Assembly (NCBI GenBank): GCA_949316495.1 | Contig: OX439004.1 | Coordinates: forward strand, 32,618,904 to 32,682,903 | DNA: 64,000 nt | Source: Amphiduros pacificus | Taxonomy: Eukaryota > Annelida > Polychaeta > Phyllodocida > Hesionidae | Direction of reading: 5' to 3' | The notes under the pieces: model-generated | The model's input: only the letters and a program-made list of their open reading frames with translations | Told to the model about the DNA's origin: nothing | Database searches by the model: none | Made by a program: the position numbers and the translations under genes | Part shown: positions 36,136 to 47,859 of the stretch, piece by piece | How positions within the stretch are numbered: position 1 is the stretch's first letter | How the letters are laid out: each line of letters opens with the position of its first letter

Positions 36136-36792
36136 ACCATCCTCAGGTCACGACCTGTTATGGTTTGGCTGAGTGAGACGCTAGCCAATCAGAATCTGTA
36201 TGAATTTTCATTTATTCTTTCACTAATCACTTCAAAGCCAGATTGTCATGAATAACCATAATTTGCGGCCGATGTTGTGTGCACGATTTTACCACTGGTG
36301 GCAAGGACTGATGTGATAGAGAAGTTCTGTTTTGGCGGGTAGTATATTTGTCCACCACCATTGTCAGAGCATACTCTGCCATTATATAGTCACCTATTTC
36401 CTCTGTCATTATCATTGCCTTGCATTTACGCAATTCTGAGCCGCGCATAGTATACGATTAGCATAGGACTTGCCCACCTTCTACAACCATACACTGCAGG
36501 TCTGTTTCAAATTTATAAAAAAAAATGCCCCTCTTGTTAAGCAGTGAATGTCAGATACCAAAATGTGCTCTCTGTTCGACGCATTTGTGACACACACGCA
36601 CACACATCCACCCCCACATAATATTATATAATATTACGTAAAATGGTGTTTGAGACAAAGGTGTATTGCCATAAACTGAGAGTTTGATTTGATAAGACTC
36701 ATTTTGCGCCTGGACCATCGCCCCTTACTTCTTACAAGTTTGCCTGACAGTACAACTATCGGAGACTATTAGCGCATCTCGCCCGTGCCTGA
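34366..36792. other. Non-coding stretch
   Basis: No supported gene. A short (AT)n tract is at 36107-36133 and a (CA)n-like patch near 36590. The 34590-34660 segment has clustered E-box words (CACCTG, CAGATG) but nothing decisive. Confidence 0.45.
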
Positions 36793-36966
36793 AGGGTTAA
36801 CCCGTTGTCCTTGTAAATCTGTGACCGGGTGAGTTGTCATGTCAAGGACCTGCGACATGACAATTCAGTGAGGCAGCACTATATCTGCTACAAGTAGGTC
36901 TCATCACGAAATGACTGAAATACTGTTGAAAGTGATGTAAAACCCAAAACAAACCAAAACAAACTC
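36793..36966 (+). repeat. SINE family A, 5'-truncated copy 4
   Basis: Starts inside the body (GGGTTAACCCGTTGTCC). It keeps the core with AGGCAGCACTATATCTGCTA and CATCACGAAATGACTG, and ends GTGATGTAAAACCC with a (CAAA)n-like tail. The head is missing. Confidence 0.85.
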
Positions 36967-37414
36967 GCCTCAGTCTGACCACTGGACATGCTCAAATCAA
37001 TCACACAAAATACATATATCTCATATTGAAAATATAATTCTTAAGATTCATATTTTGTCATTATGAAAAATAAATGTCGGAATGTAAAGCACTGCTTGCT
37101 TTAGTGTCGTATGGGAAATAATAATGTTCAGAAGTCGCTCCCCAAGCTTTAGTGTTAACAAGAAATACAATTCAGGTTCGGGGAAAAAATTGTTATGCGA
37201 GTGTCTCTTTCAAGCATTTTGTTGAGAGAATGAATGCATCTAAAATTTTACACTTAACCTCATGTAATGGAAACCATATTAAATTCGAATACGCGTACCA
37301 TTAATAAAATAAGAAATGAAACCAAATCGGAAGTGACCGTAAATGGAATATTATGTTATGTTCTTTAATTATTTTTTTATGAAGACATATAATAAAAAAT
37401 GGCGATTAAATAAG

Positions 37415-37493
37415 CTGAGTGTGTGCACACTCAGATGGTTTGATCTGACCAACGAGACTAGAAGAGATCTCTTCTAGTCTCGTTGATCTGACC
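37415..37493. repeat. Two hairpins, one a perfect 36-bp palindrome framed by 9-bp direct repeats
   Basis: 37415-37434 is a hairpin with 9-bp arms (CTGAGTGTG/CACACTCAG). 37450-37485 is a perfect palindrome with 18-bp arms centred at GAGA|TCTC. The 34 bp at 37451-37484 is framed by GATCTGACC on both sides (37442-37450 and 37485-37493), like an insertion with a 9-bp target duplication. The right repeat leads into the likely splice acceptor of the exon at 37497. Confidence 0.85.
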
Positions 37494-37496
37494 TAG

Positions 37497-37722
37497 TGGT
37501 AGGCAGAACAAGGCGGGAGGACATTCCACGGTGCTGGGAGACGGGGTGGGTGTGCACGTGGACCCGGCCAGACGCCGCACCTGTCGAGGGGGGCCGGGGC
37601 TTTATATGGCTTCCCTGGCAGGGCCTTCGTCACTCACTTACTCCTCATCGCCAAGAAAGACACATGACCACAAGTGGCTGCAGCAGAGACAGAAAAAATC
37701 ACAGGCTCAACAAAGGCAGAAG
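37497..37722 (+). CDS. Candidate internal exon of an unidentified gene
   Basis: After the acceptor-like TCTGACCTAG the frame reads GRQNKAGGHSTVLGDGVG and on to a basic, glutamine-rich end (KWLQQRQKKSQAQQRQK). It stops at the donor CAGAAG|GTACTT, with 75 codons plus one leading base. GC content and codon use stand out from the AT-rich flanks. No family is recognised, and no partner exon was found nearby. The segment is also open in a second plus-strand frame, so the frame choice rests on the splice fit and on the protein-like C-terminal half. Confidence 0.4.
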
Positions 37723-38689
37723 GTACTTCAATTTTGTGTCACTTTAACCACAAAATCTGATTAAATAATGTAGGTACAACGAAAGACGACTTTTCCTACT
37801 CATATGAGTGAAGCTGAAGTTGTTTGCCATTTGATTTAAGAAGACCCCGCAAGATGTGGTGCAATAATTTGTCATATTTAAGTTAATTGCTGGAGTAGTG
37901 ATCCACTACATGTTGATCTGTCACCATGGTAACCCGGTTACCTTCTCCGTTGCTTGAATTTGAGCTGGCGCACTGCCTTCCAGCTTAAAACAGCAAACTG
38001 CCAACAGGTATCTGCAACTTCCACCTTCTCAACTACTACTCTGCTTCTCAACTGCAGGTAAAAAAAGATTCTTTGTTCAGACCATTGTTTAATATTCATG
38101 GAACATTTGTTTCAATGTGCTTGGTAAAGATCAGAAAGTCGGCTGATCGCGAATATTAAGTTATTGGTGATTCTAGAGCAGCCAGAGCAATCAAATAGCA
38201 CACGTTTCATCAGATGAGAAAGTCTAAAAGTCTAGTTAAATTAAACCAATCTAGCTCATTTAAAATATATGAATTCTGGTGAAAGGTAGTATGAGTTTTC
38301 TCACATTTAAGAGTTTTCATTCTGGTTTTGATATACCTAGTCTACCTGTTTGACTGTTCTCTTTCCGATTTTACAACTCACTAATAGTATCTAAATAGAT
38401 TCTTGAACAATTCACTGTCATATTGATGACTATTATTTTCTGCTTGATGGCCCACTTACAGAGTTAAACGGTAATTCCTTGTGAACTGTAATGAGTCAAT
38501 AAAATCATTCATTCATCTCCAAAATGAAGCCCATTGGTTATCAGTGGGATTTGGGATTGGCACTTGCATTAAGATGGAATAAATTCATCCCAATGGCAAG
38601 TTTATCTCGCATTGTCTCTTACATGATCCAGGCTTCAGCTTGAGCATCTCGTTTTAATTAAGCAACATCACTTGTGAATGTAAGTGAAG
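37723..38689. other. Non-coding stretch
   Basis: AT-rich sequence downstream of the candidate exon. No further exon or repeat recognised. Confidence 0.45.
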
Positions 38690-38833
38690 TAGAGTGAAGC
38701 TGACCTTTATATTCTGCTAATTCCAGACAATGTCTGCTCCTAACGGTTGATAGTAACTGGACAGGATTCGAACTGGGAATCCCTGAAGCTCATCTAATGG
38801 CCAATACTCTACCAATTGAGCTAATTCGGCCAG
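38690..38833 (-). repeat. tRNA-derived SINE (family B, copy 1)
   Basis: The minus strand begins CTGGCCGAATTAGCTCAATT then GGTAGAG (A box). AGTTCGAATCCTG follows as B box, then the body AACTATCAACCGTTAGGAGC and AGACATTGTCTGGAATTAG. A second copy is at 41676-41798. The body differs from family A. Confidence 0.8.
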
Positions 38834-39229
38834 ATAAATAGGGGTAGGGTTGCAATAAACCGAGGGTACTCATCAATAGACTAAGATTACACACATTGAC
38901 TGTACCGGGAAATGCAATAAATGTATGTTGATGACTGGAGTATCCATAGTGAACAGATTAAGCTTTGTCAACAATTAGGCCGCATTCGCAAAAAAACATC
39001 ACAAGATATATATGTACTACATTCCATTAGCTGAGAGACAACAAGAGACAATTAATCATTTTTGTGATTATTTGTTACAAATTTAAAATGTATTAAATTG
39101 TAGTTCTGTTTACTGACTATAGATGTCACTGTCTGCCTTGCGGTTTCTGAGGCTTGTGATGGTCATAGTATCAGCATCATGTATAATACCCTAATAACGG
39201 ATATTAATGATAACCTTATAATCATGGTC

Positions 39230-39412
39230 TCATCTGTATATTTCTCGGTAATTCAACTGAGAGGGATCCATAAACAGGGGACTGAACAAATCTAGTCCAC
39301 CCAGAAATATCCATATTACAAGTATTATCATAAGAATCATAAATATATTCAGGGCTATTTGAGAGGATCTTGACACATTTTCCAGCTGGACAGACCTCTT
39401 CTTGCCTCTCAT
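39230..39412 (-). CDS. Possible small single-pass membrane protein or terminal exon
   Basis: This 60-codon frame runs from ATG to TGA: a basic N-terminus (MRGKKRSVQLENVSRSS), one strong hydrophobic span (residues about 19-40, ALNIFMILMIILVIWIFLGG) and a polar C-terminus. The charge pattern suggests the N-terminus faces the cytosol. A diverged duplicate of its first half lies about 210 bp to the right on the same strand (39500-39620). I do not recognise the family, and a chance frame is possible. Confidence 0.3.
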   Translation of the reverse strand: MRGKKRSVQLENVSRSSQIALNIFMILMIILVIWIFLGGLDLFSPLFMDPSQLNYREIYR

Positions 39413-39499
39413 ATTGTCTTTTCTCAGTAATAGTTCACCTTTTTCTTGTTATGTACAGGTACTTTTGATCTGTCAAGTATGTCGAAGATGACATATATG

Positions 39500-39620
39500 T
39501 TGTATTTTCTTATGCCTAATAGTGTATTCAACAAATCTAAATGTAAAACATATATATTTACGATTATTTCTTGAGTTATTCTGATACATTTTCCAACTGG
39601 AATGATCTAGCATTTTTGTT
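39500..39620 (-). pseudogene. Diverged duplicate of the small membrane reading frame
   Basis: On the minus strand ATTCCAGTTGGAAAATGTAT followed by CAGAATAACTCAAG parallels GTCCAGCTGGAAAATGTGTC in the frame at 39230-39412. Similarity continues for about 60 bases. The duplicate has stops and no start, so if the first copy is a gene this is a dead partner. Confidence 0.3.
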
Positions 39621-40856
39621 GTTGTTATTAATCACAATCTTAGGGTAAGAAAACATGTCAGATGTTATTTCTCAAAATTTGATGGCAAACAATAAAAATA
39701 TTTCGTCTGGTGGACTATTTTATCGCATTTTAGTCAAATATATATGAAGCACAATTTTTAGGTAAAAATTTGGTCAGTTGCAAGACTCAAATATAAATCT
39801 TTGACCAGCTTATTAAGACAGTTAATCCCCTTGTAAGTTCATTTAACACAGCTGTGCTTGCTCTGTGTGTACAATGTACATGGATGGTCCGATGTCCTTG
39901 TTTCAAGATAGATTCATTCAAAGCCTTAATTTTTCATTCACTATATTTTATTTACAAAAAGAATATAAATTGACAGTAAAACCATTTTCTCCTTAAATAT
40001 ATCTCACTCTAAAACATACTGGGTAACAAGTAGTTTCTCTCATCAGTTTTGCGCCTATTGAGATGACAGCTAATGAAAGGTGTTAAGAAGTGTGTGAGTA
40101 ATTAGGCACACAGAGGTATAGGATCCCCGTGTAACATACCCTCCAAACCCGCATTAGTTTACACTGGGGTGTAAACCGAGCCAGCGTCTCATCTGACCAC
40201 CAGCACTGTCACGCTAAATCTGACCAAAGAAAGCTTTATTCTGGCTAATTCTCATTGACTACCATTATGTGGTTTAACGCATCCTATCTCCGTCTTTAGT
40301 TTGTATTCTTTTGTATTCTTTGTATTCTTTTTGAAAGTTGTTGCAGTAATAATGCACTGTCTTGTTTATAAGACACAGAATTGGTACTGAAAGGGCGTGG
40401 AAGGGTTCAGAGGACACGTAGATAAACCTCTAAATAATAGTTCGCCTGTAATTCAAAAAGGCTAGATTTACCTCATAAATATATGCTCAAGTAGACAAAG
40501 CAAATCTATATGCTTTATTAGAAAAGATGCTATCGCAAATGTGCTTTTCCTCATTCTGCTGGACAAGGAATGTTATTATTTTATTTCATTGCTAGGGAGA
40601 CCTGGGCTAGAATGCCTGGTTAGGTAGATGCTCAAAAACAGAGAATAAACCGAGTATTAACGAGTACTTTAAAATATTAATATTCCTTTCCTTTTCTCGT
40701 ATTTTAATGACCATATATAAATATATATCACCATTAGTGTATAGAATGTACATATTTTTTGTCCATAAAATGGAAAACATTGGGAGTACCCATTTAGCGA
40801 TTACGAAATAATCAATGAAGCATCACGCTTGAAATTTTGAAAAATACAGAGGCCAT

Positions 40857-41115
40857 GTGAAAGTTGACGATGGCGGTGATAAGGCGAAGGGAATTAAGCG
40901 TGCGTCTGATGCGAGACCTCCAGGCGAGAACACACGGAGCAGGCCGCGGACGCCACGCATCCACGTTGTCGGCGTCTGCCACCAATTCTATTCCCCCTAA
41001 TGAGACATTGATTAATTTGATAAAGCCCTGCTCTTTTGGGCTCAATTTAATAATAACATCATTGGACTGTGTGTGCCTCATGCGTTTGTCTATTGTCCTC
41101 AGCAATATCAACAAC
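40857..41115. other. CpG-rich block
   Basis: About 250 bp with clearly higher GC and CpG (GGCGGTGATAAGGCGAAGGG, GCCGCGGACGCCACGC) in an AT-rich setting. Reading frames are open on both strands (40864-41277 plus, 40812-41114 minus), and neither is convincing. It could be a promoter-proximal or conserved non-coding element, or an exon whose partners are outside view. Confidence 0.35.
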
Positions 41116-41550
41116 GGCTTGAGCAGTCAGCCTGGGTGGTCATTTTTCTCACCTTCAACAGGTGAACAACTTTCCAGGGGTGGATCATCTTATTGGTCTC
41201 CTCCATCAAATAATCAAATGTGGATCAACAGACTCAAAATATTCAGTTTGTGCCATACAAAGGAACATTTTACTTGAACACTGATCATGCCGATATGTAA
41301 AGTGTATAGAGCGTCACGCTGATTGATCCCATTTTCAGCAGAAATGATAGAGTATCTGTTTATGGTCTATATCTTATTATTGAAGCATTTATCTTATTAG
41401 TACAGTGCATGTATATTTGATATTATTAATACGAGGGCAATGAATCCAATTTGTGCACATGGTTGCGGGAGAATATGGTGCAACTTCCCAGATTGACTGC
41501 GGATTTTGTTCAACTCTGAGTGCATTCTAATATTAAAATATTTTAATATA

Positions 41551-42116
41551 AACTGAAAGCTCTGGTGAAACCACTGAGGTCAGTCAATTTTACAGAGATT
41601 TGGGGTAGTTTAAATGATATGTGGCCATGACATTGTGATACAAATAATTTATCTCTCTGAAATCACCTCTTTTGTCTGGCCGATATAGCTCAATGACCCA
41701 GGGATTCCCGGTTCGAATCTTGGCCAGTAACTATCAACCGCTATGAGCAGACATTGTCTGGAATCACCGGTATAAAAAAATGTCAGCTTTGACCCAGATT
41801 ATTGTGTTTTGTTGAAAGTGCCTTGTATGATATAATGTTCTCATGTGACCTCTCTTGTAGGTTTTAAGGGTGTTAGGCCTGTACCAATAGACAAACACTA
41901 ATGAATAAACAGGCGTTTGTAAACCAAATCACCCTGTCTCGATCTGAATGTGACCCAGAGTTTAAAAAACCTTTTCCAAGCAGGTGTTTCCATATTAATA
42001 TATTCTTATCTACTAATATATATATAGGAATAATATGATTTGGTTACAAAGTTTAGAGTGCAAACATTTATGTTATGAAAGGAAAAAGGGCTTGAAAATG
42101 TGATTTCATGAAAGCT
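41551..42116. mobile_element. Larger MITE of the AAAGCTTTCRTGAAATCA family with a nested SINE
   Basis: The left end (CTGAAAGCTCTGGTGAAACC, then GTCAGTCAATTTTACAGAG) and interior (GGCCATGACATTGTGATA) match the complete copy at 27079-27287. The right end AAAATGTGATTTCATGAAAGCT is at about 42094-42115. SINE B copy 2 sits in the middle (41676-41798), so the MITE is older than that insertion. Sequence between 41830 and 42090 is not present in the short copy. Confidence 0.5.
41676..41798 (+). repeat. SINE family B, copy 2 (head partly deleted)
   Basis: CTGGCCGATATAGCTCAATG begins the head, GGTTCGAATCTTGG is the B box, and AACTATCAACCGCTATGAGC plus AGACATTGTCTGGAATCA form the body. Compared with copy 1, the part between A and B boxes is shortened. 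Confidence 0.8.
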
Positions 42117-42119
42117 ATC

Positions 42120-44689
42120 ATCAAATGAATGAGTATTGCTAATAATGTTCAACGTGTTTCCTAGCCATACTTTAAAGTAACATATTGCAGTCGAAACGAA
42201 ACGACTTAAATAATAATGCAGTGTAAATGATTTTGGAGATACTTTTGAAAAAAAAGACAACTGCATTTATGTAGAGTAATTAAGCATTTGGAAGCCTTTG
42301 CTTGTGTTTACCACTCCTATGGTTTCTGTCCAAGCATCTCAGTAATGTGGCCACTCCTTCCCCAGGCTTGACACGAGAGCGAGTGAAGGGCTGGCATAAC
42401 AACCATTGTCTTTACTCAAACTCTAAATTGTGCTTTTACTGATCAGAGTATCAGCGTCCACGATTATTTTAAATCTGTGTTTAAGTCTGCAGTATAATTC
42501 TGCAAAGTGCGTCGTTTGCTCTGCAACAAGTGACTTGCTGATAGAGTGACACATGAGACGGGAAAGCAGACTCATGACATTCGCCTCACAGATATGCCCA
42601 TCAACTCTTCAAAACTCAGCCGAGCATGACACTTCTGCATGAGTGGTCCAATTTGTTTACAAAACCACTGATGGTGGCATTGTCGCTTGAGTTTTAAAGC
42701 ACAAGTGCTCATGTGACGCCCCTATTGTTTAATTCAATATGGCTGCCAGAAAAGGCGTACCGTGTGCTCTTGCCTTGTTAAATTGAGCTGACAAATCTTG
42801 CTCGCAGTCTAGGCGCATCACTTAAAAACTGACTCAATCCTTGTATGATGAAAAGAAAATAATTTCAAAAGTTTTGTTCAGATGTATTAAGGATATTGAA
42901 AACTTTGGTTTTTGGTTCAAACATTATATTATTAAAATATTATTGTACACAAATGGCAATATTCATGATTTCAAAGCTGGAAAAATACCATATCTAATGT
43001 CAAGATTAATATCTGCTCTTTAATGAAGAGAAATGTAATTCTTTATTAGTGAAAAACAAAGGAATCATTCAAAGGGATACTCTGTAGTTGAAATAATTTC
43101 AACTAATTAATTGTTAAAAATATTCCTTTAAAGTCTATAATATTGGGATTTAGACAAGGAACAAATACAATTATCATTTCCGTAATAAATCAATCCTTAT
43201 AAATTGCCACAGAAAACCCCAGATGACAAAATTCTATAAAATGTCAACATGAGCTTTAATTCACAGCATAGGCTTCTTAAGCTTCTAATTTTTAATTCTG
43301 TTAAGATTATTCAGTTAGTCCTGTCATACTCTGCTATCCCTGGTTGACGTTTGCAACCACAGAGAACATGTCCTGATTTCAGAAATCTTATTTTGATAAA
43401 AGTATGGTCACAATACCCAGCTTTGTAAAGTCAATATTGATAGAATATTACAGAAGATTGTGGTAATTTACAGAAACCACAGACTGCATTGTCTTGGTTC
43501 ACAACCACTATAATTGTTTCTCTGTGATTTTCTGTCTCAAGGTCATCTTTTTTTTTGGTTTGGTTTTGTACCCAGCTTTTCCTGCAGCCAATTAAGCATT
43601 GATTCAGAATACTCTCAAATTGTTCCAAGAAGGGATCATTATGCAATCAAGAAAAACACAACAAACTATGTGTAGAAATATTAAATATTTAACACTATAA
43701 ATTTCTGGAAATACTAGAAGTATCAGGACCCGTGTTTGTCAAATTTACCTTGTCATCATATCTATTTGAGAATGAAGAAAAGTACATGTCCACAATAACT
43801 TTAGAACTGTGTGGGAATCATGTTCTGTTCAGGGGGGGGGGGATAAAACTCGCAACCGAGCCTCAATATAGAACCTCTTTGATTTGCAAGACTAAAACTC
43901 ACTGCATGTTATATTACGAGACACATTGTTCACTAAGAATTTTAAAGATGCCCATTCAAACTCCGCTGTATACAAATTATGAACGATTAAGAAACAGGTA
44001 AAAGTGATATATGTATGTTGTCATGGTAACTGATTTCCTCGGAGAGGGAATCGACTGCTAGGCGACACAGGAAGTAGGAGTCTACCTTGCCAGGGTTATT
44101 CATCAGAATAATTGACATACTTTGCCATCATGTATTCATTATCAGGCGTGGAAACTTAGGGCGGAGGTCACTTGGCTTGTTGTAATGGTGAAAGATGTCG
44201 TAATTATAGATTTATACTCGAGTCTTCATAAATGTATCGCTATATGACTGACCATTATAACACAGACGTAAAATGATACTGTCACAGAACACTTGTAATT
44301 AAGTATTTCAAACCGAGGCTAGTTTTTCAAATTTAATATTTATCGCAAAGTTTCATTATAACGTGGAGCAAGTGATATTTAATTCATTTATATCGCTTGA
44401 TAGAGCTTAGGAAGTCGTTAAAAAACAATCTTGCCTAGCTATTTAAGAGGGTGATTCGTTTTGGTATCATGAAAAGTTTTCCACAAAAAATGTTCCAAAT
44501 TGCTTGTAACCTTTTCCAGATGATATTTTGAAGATCCGTGTCATTCATCGACTTTTCCTCTCAGCTCAATACTTATTTCTATCATGTTATAGGCTCGAAC
44601 TATAATTTTACACAAAACAGGTTTATATGATTCAGCTAACCAGGAGAAAATTCTCAAGAAATTTGATAGGGATTATTTGTGAATCCAGA
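42120..44689. other. Non-coding stretch
   Basis: No supported gene. The 42290-42790 part is less AT-rich and has an AATATGGCTGCC word like a YY1 site, plus a G9 run at 43833. I saw no exon with acceptable splice sites. Confidence 0.4.
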
Positions 44690-45265
44690 GAGGCAGGGTG
44701 CGGCAGAGTGACACAGTATAAGTACAGGTGGGGGCTATTTCATTCAGCTAATGAGAAGATACCGCGAGCAGAACAATTGGCAGTACCCGCTAATGATGCA
44801 GGTGTAATCTGGTGCTAATTATGATTCTGAGTATGAAGGTGATAATTATTGTAGGTAGTGTAAAGTGTCATGATGCGGCAAGCAGGTTGTCATGTAAGCT
44901 ATGTTTCTGGCCGTGACTGCAGAGGGCGGGCGGGGGGACTCACACATTGCAGTCCTTCCTGTTTGAGGAGCGCACCTGTAGGAAAGGCATTGTCACCCAA
45001 TGTCACAGCACAGTGTCAGGCCTGGTCTGACTCCACAGCACCGCTTCCCTCAAACAATGGACGTGCTTTATATTGCAACATCAATGGATAGGTGACCAGC
45101 CAGATCACATGAGCCCCATGACATCCTAGGCTGCCACCAGGGAGGCGACCACGAGGGCCGGTCACCTTCGCAGGGGGTCGGTGAGCTGGGCACACGATGG
45201 TTATTAAAAACCCCCGTTCCCACTTGTTGCGGCTGACAGTCTCGACAAGATGAGAGGAGTGCATA
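44690..45265. other. GC-rich block with clustered regulatory-type motifs
   Basis: 44740-44850 packs homeodomain-type cores (GCTAATGA, GCTAATTATG), an E-box (CAGGTG) and TAATC words into about 100 bp. 44920-45260 is GC-rich, with GGGCGGGCGGGGGG and CTGCCACCAGGGAGGCGACC, the latter loosely like a CTCF site. Reading frames exist on both strands but are not protein-like. A cis-regulatory region is plausible and unproven. Confidence 0.3.
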
Positions 45266-46664
45266 TACTTAACAGGAAAAACTGAACGAATAATGCTATC
45301 TTAAAGGTTTTAACATTTGACTGTCATTAGGTGCTTACCATGTATATACAATCCAGGTAGGTAAAGCATGCTTTTATATTCAATGTTACAGCAAATATTG
45401 CTCATTAAGTTTAATTGGAGGTTGGGAAGGAATGGTTCACATGATCACATTAGGTAGAGAATGATGATAGAACATGGTAAGGCGATTGAGGGATGTAGAC
45501 AAGTTGGTTATTAGTTACTTGTTTTGGGAGATGCTACGATTACTAATATGTATTCTAACTGCTCTTAAACTGATGGCTATCTTCATTTTAAATGTAGATC
45601 TGACTAATATGGTACTCTTTGTTTTCTCGGCTTAAAATGATGAAGGATTTTTCTCAAACGATGCTAAATGTAACCAGAATGATAAATATCATTGCACAGA
45701 CACACAAACTGAAACAATATATAAAGATCCCATGGGAAATTAATCATGCTATAGAACTAACGTGTACCACGACCAGATATATCATTACATACATCTGTGG
45801 CTATAAATTCTACAACCTGACTGGAAGCATCTCGATCTGAACTGTCTTTCAAATTCCCTCGCTTTGAATAGGAAAATAATGGCTGTTTAAGTTCGATATT
45901 TTTTCTTGACTTAACATAACACATAAATTTTGTATATTGTAATAATTGCGAATAGAGGGCGCTGTGCTTCAATGACGGATCAAGGAGGGCGAGATGAGGA
46001 TCTTTGTGTGCCATTGAGGTTTTGTGAGATGTTCATTGGTAGACGCACCCAATGACCATCTTACAGAAACCAATGTTATTCATAAGCTCTACACAGCGGC
46101 CGCTACTGAAATATTTGGACCTTTCCAAGCTCTTCGGATATAATTTTGGACAGGACAATTTAAAACAAGGAAACGGATTTCGCCCTGTATCATGTGTGTT
46201 TGATCTTGATGATTAAACATAGATGATGATGTAATCATCTTTGACCTTCCCTTATCAAAATTACATGAAGAACATGCCTTATTTGTCTTGAATATGTTTA
46301 GGGTAAAGGCTTTTAAAGAAGCAAAAATGAAAGCTATGTAAAATATCAGGAAAACTTTCTCATCATCAAAGAATCATTTTCAAGAGTGGTTAGGGCAAAC
46401 ATTTGACATTTTCCCAGAACATGCAATGGATCTCTGGCTGGTAGAGGCTGTCGTGGCAAAATGTAATACCTGAATATCACAACGTCACAATATTTTTTAC
46501 CTATAATTATGAAATTACACTTTGACTTTTGAAGATGTTGCTTTGGGTTAAAAAGCTTAATTGGCTTAGAGGTTTCATGAAAGCGATTTGGTGAATACAA
46601 CATTGAAGAATGTTTGGTTTGGTTGGTAGTGTCTGGGTTTGTAGTGTGGTCATGCTGCTGTCTA
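45266..46664. other. Non-coding stretch
   Basis: No supported gene. GAGGTTTCATGAAAGC near 46569 resembles one end of the AAAGCTTTCRTGAAATCA MITE family, but no paired end was secure. Confidence 0.45.
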
Positions 46665-47853
46665 TACCATGACCACAGTGCAAAAACCAGGCACAGTCAA
46701 TCATCAACTACCACAGTGCAAAAACCAGGCACAGCCAATCATCAACTACCACAGTGCAAAAACCAGGCACAGTCAATCATCAACTACCACAGTGCAAACA
46801 CCAGGCACAGTCAATCATCAACTACCACAGTGCAAAAACCAGGCACAGTCAATCATCAACTACCACAGTGCAAAAACCAGGCACAGTCAATCATCAACTA
46901 CCACAGTGCAAAAACCAGGCACAGTCAATCATCAACTACCACAGTGCAAAAAACCAGGCACCGTCAATCATCAACTACCACAGTGCAAAAACCAGGCACA
47001 GTCAATCATCAACTACCACAGTGCAAAAACCAGGCACAGTCAATCATCAACTACCACAGTGCAAAAACCAGGCACAGTCAATCATCAACTACCACAGTGC
47101 AAAAACCAGGCACAGTCAATCATCAACTACCACAGTGCAAAAAACAGGCACAGTCAACCATCAGTGGCCACTGTCAAAAACCAGGCACAGCCAATCATCA
47201 ACAACCACAGTGCAAAAACCAGGCACAGTCAATCATCAACTACCACAGTGCAAAAACCAGGCACAGTCAATCATCAACTACCACAGTGCAAAAACCAGGC
47301 ACAGTCAATCATCAACTACCACAGTGCAAAAACCAGGCACAGTCAATCATCAACTACCACAGTGCAAAAACCAGGCACAGTCAATCATCAACTACCACAG
47401 TGCAAAAACCAGGCACAGTCAATCATCAACTACCACAGTGCAAAAACCAGGCACAGTCAATCATCAACTACCACAGTGCAAAAACCAGGCACAGTCAATC
47501 ATCAGCGACCACTGCCAAAAACAAGGCACAGCCAATCATCAACTACCACAGTGCAAAAACCAGGCACAGTCAATCATCAACTACCACAGTGCAACAACCA
47601 GGCACAGTCAATCATCAGCGACCACTGCCAAAAACCAGGCACAACCAATCATCAACAACCACAGTGCAAAAACCAGGCACAGTCAATCATAAACTACCTC
47701 AGTGCAAAAACCAGGCACAACCAATCATCAACAACCACAGTGCAAAAACCAGGCACAGTCAATCATCAACGACCACAGTGCAAAAACCAGGCACAGTCAA
47801 TCATCAACTACCACAGTGCAAAAACCAGGCACAGCCAATTACCAACTAATCTG
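46665..47853. repeat. 38-bp minisatellite, about 31 units
   Basis: The unit is 38 bp (CAATCATCAACTACCACAGT then GCAAAAACCAGGCACAGT). It lacks stops in all three plus-strand frames, so three overlapping frames of about 310-410 codons appear. These follow from the unit, not from coding. A variant with ATCAGCGACCACTGCC recurs at 47501 and 47614, and a close form near 47160, each followed by an ACAACC/ACAGCC unit, showing multi-unit block copying. Confidence 0.95.
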
Positions 47854-47859
47854 CTGAAC

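Noticed and set aside
36227-36448. Minus-strand frame of 73 codons as a gene
   Set aside because: No splice context, and the composition resembles the surrounding non-coding DNA.
45131-45150. CTCF binding site
   Set aside because: CTGCCACCAGGGAGGCGACC matches the vertebrate motif only in its first half; too weak to annotate as a site.
46331-46590. Another copy of the AAAGCTTTCRTGAAATCA MITE
   Set aside because: Both edges show short similar words (ATGAAAGCTATGT, GGTTTCATGAAAGCG), but the interior does not match the family.
46665-47853. CRISPR-like array
   Set aside because: Units abut directly with no unique spacers, and the setting is a eukaryotic nuclear genome.
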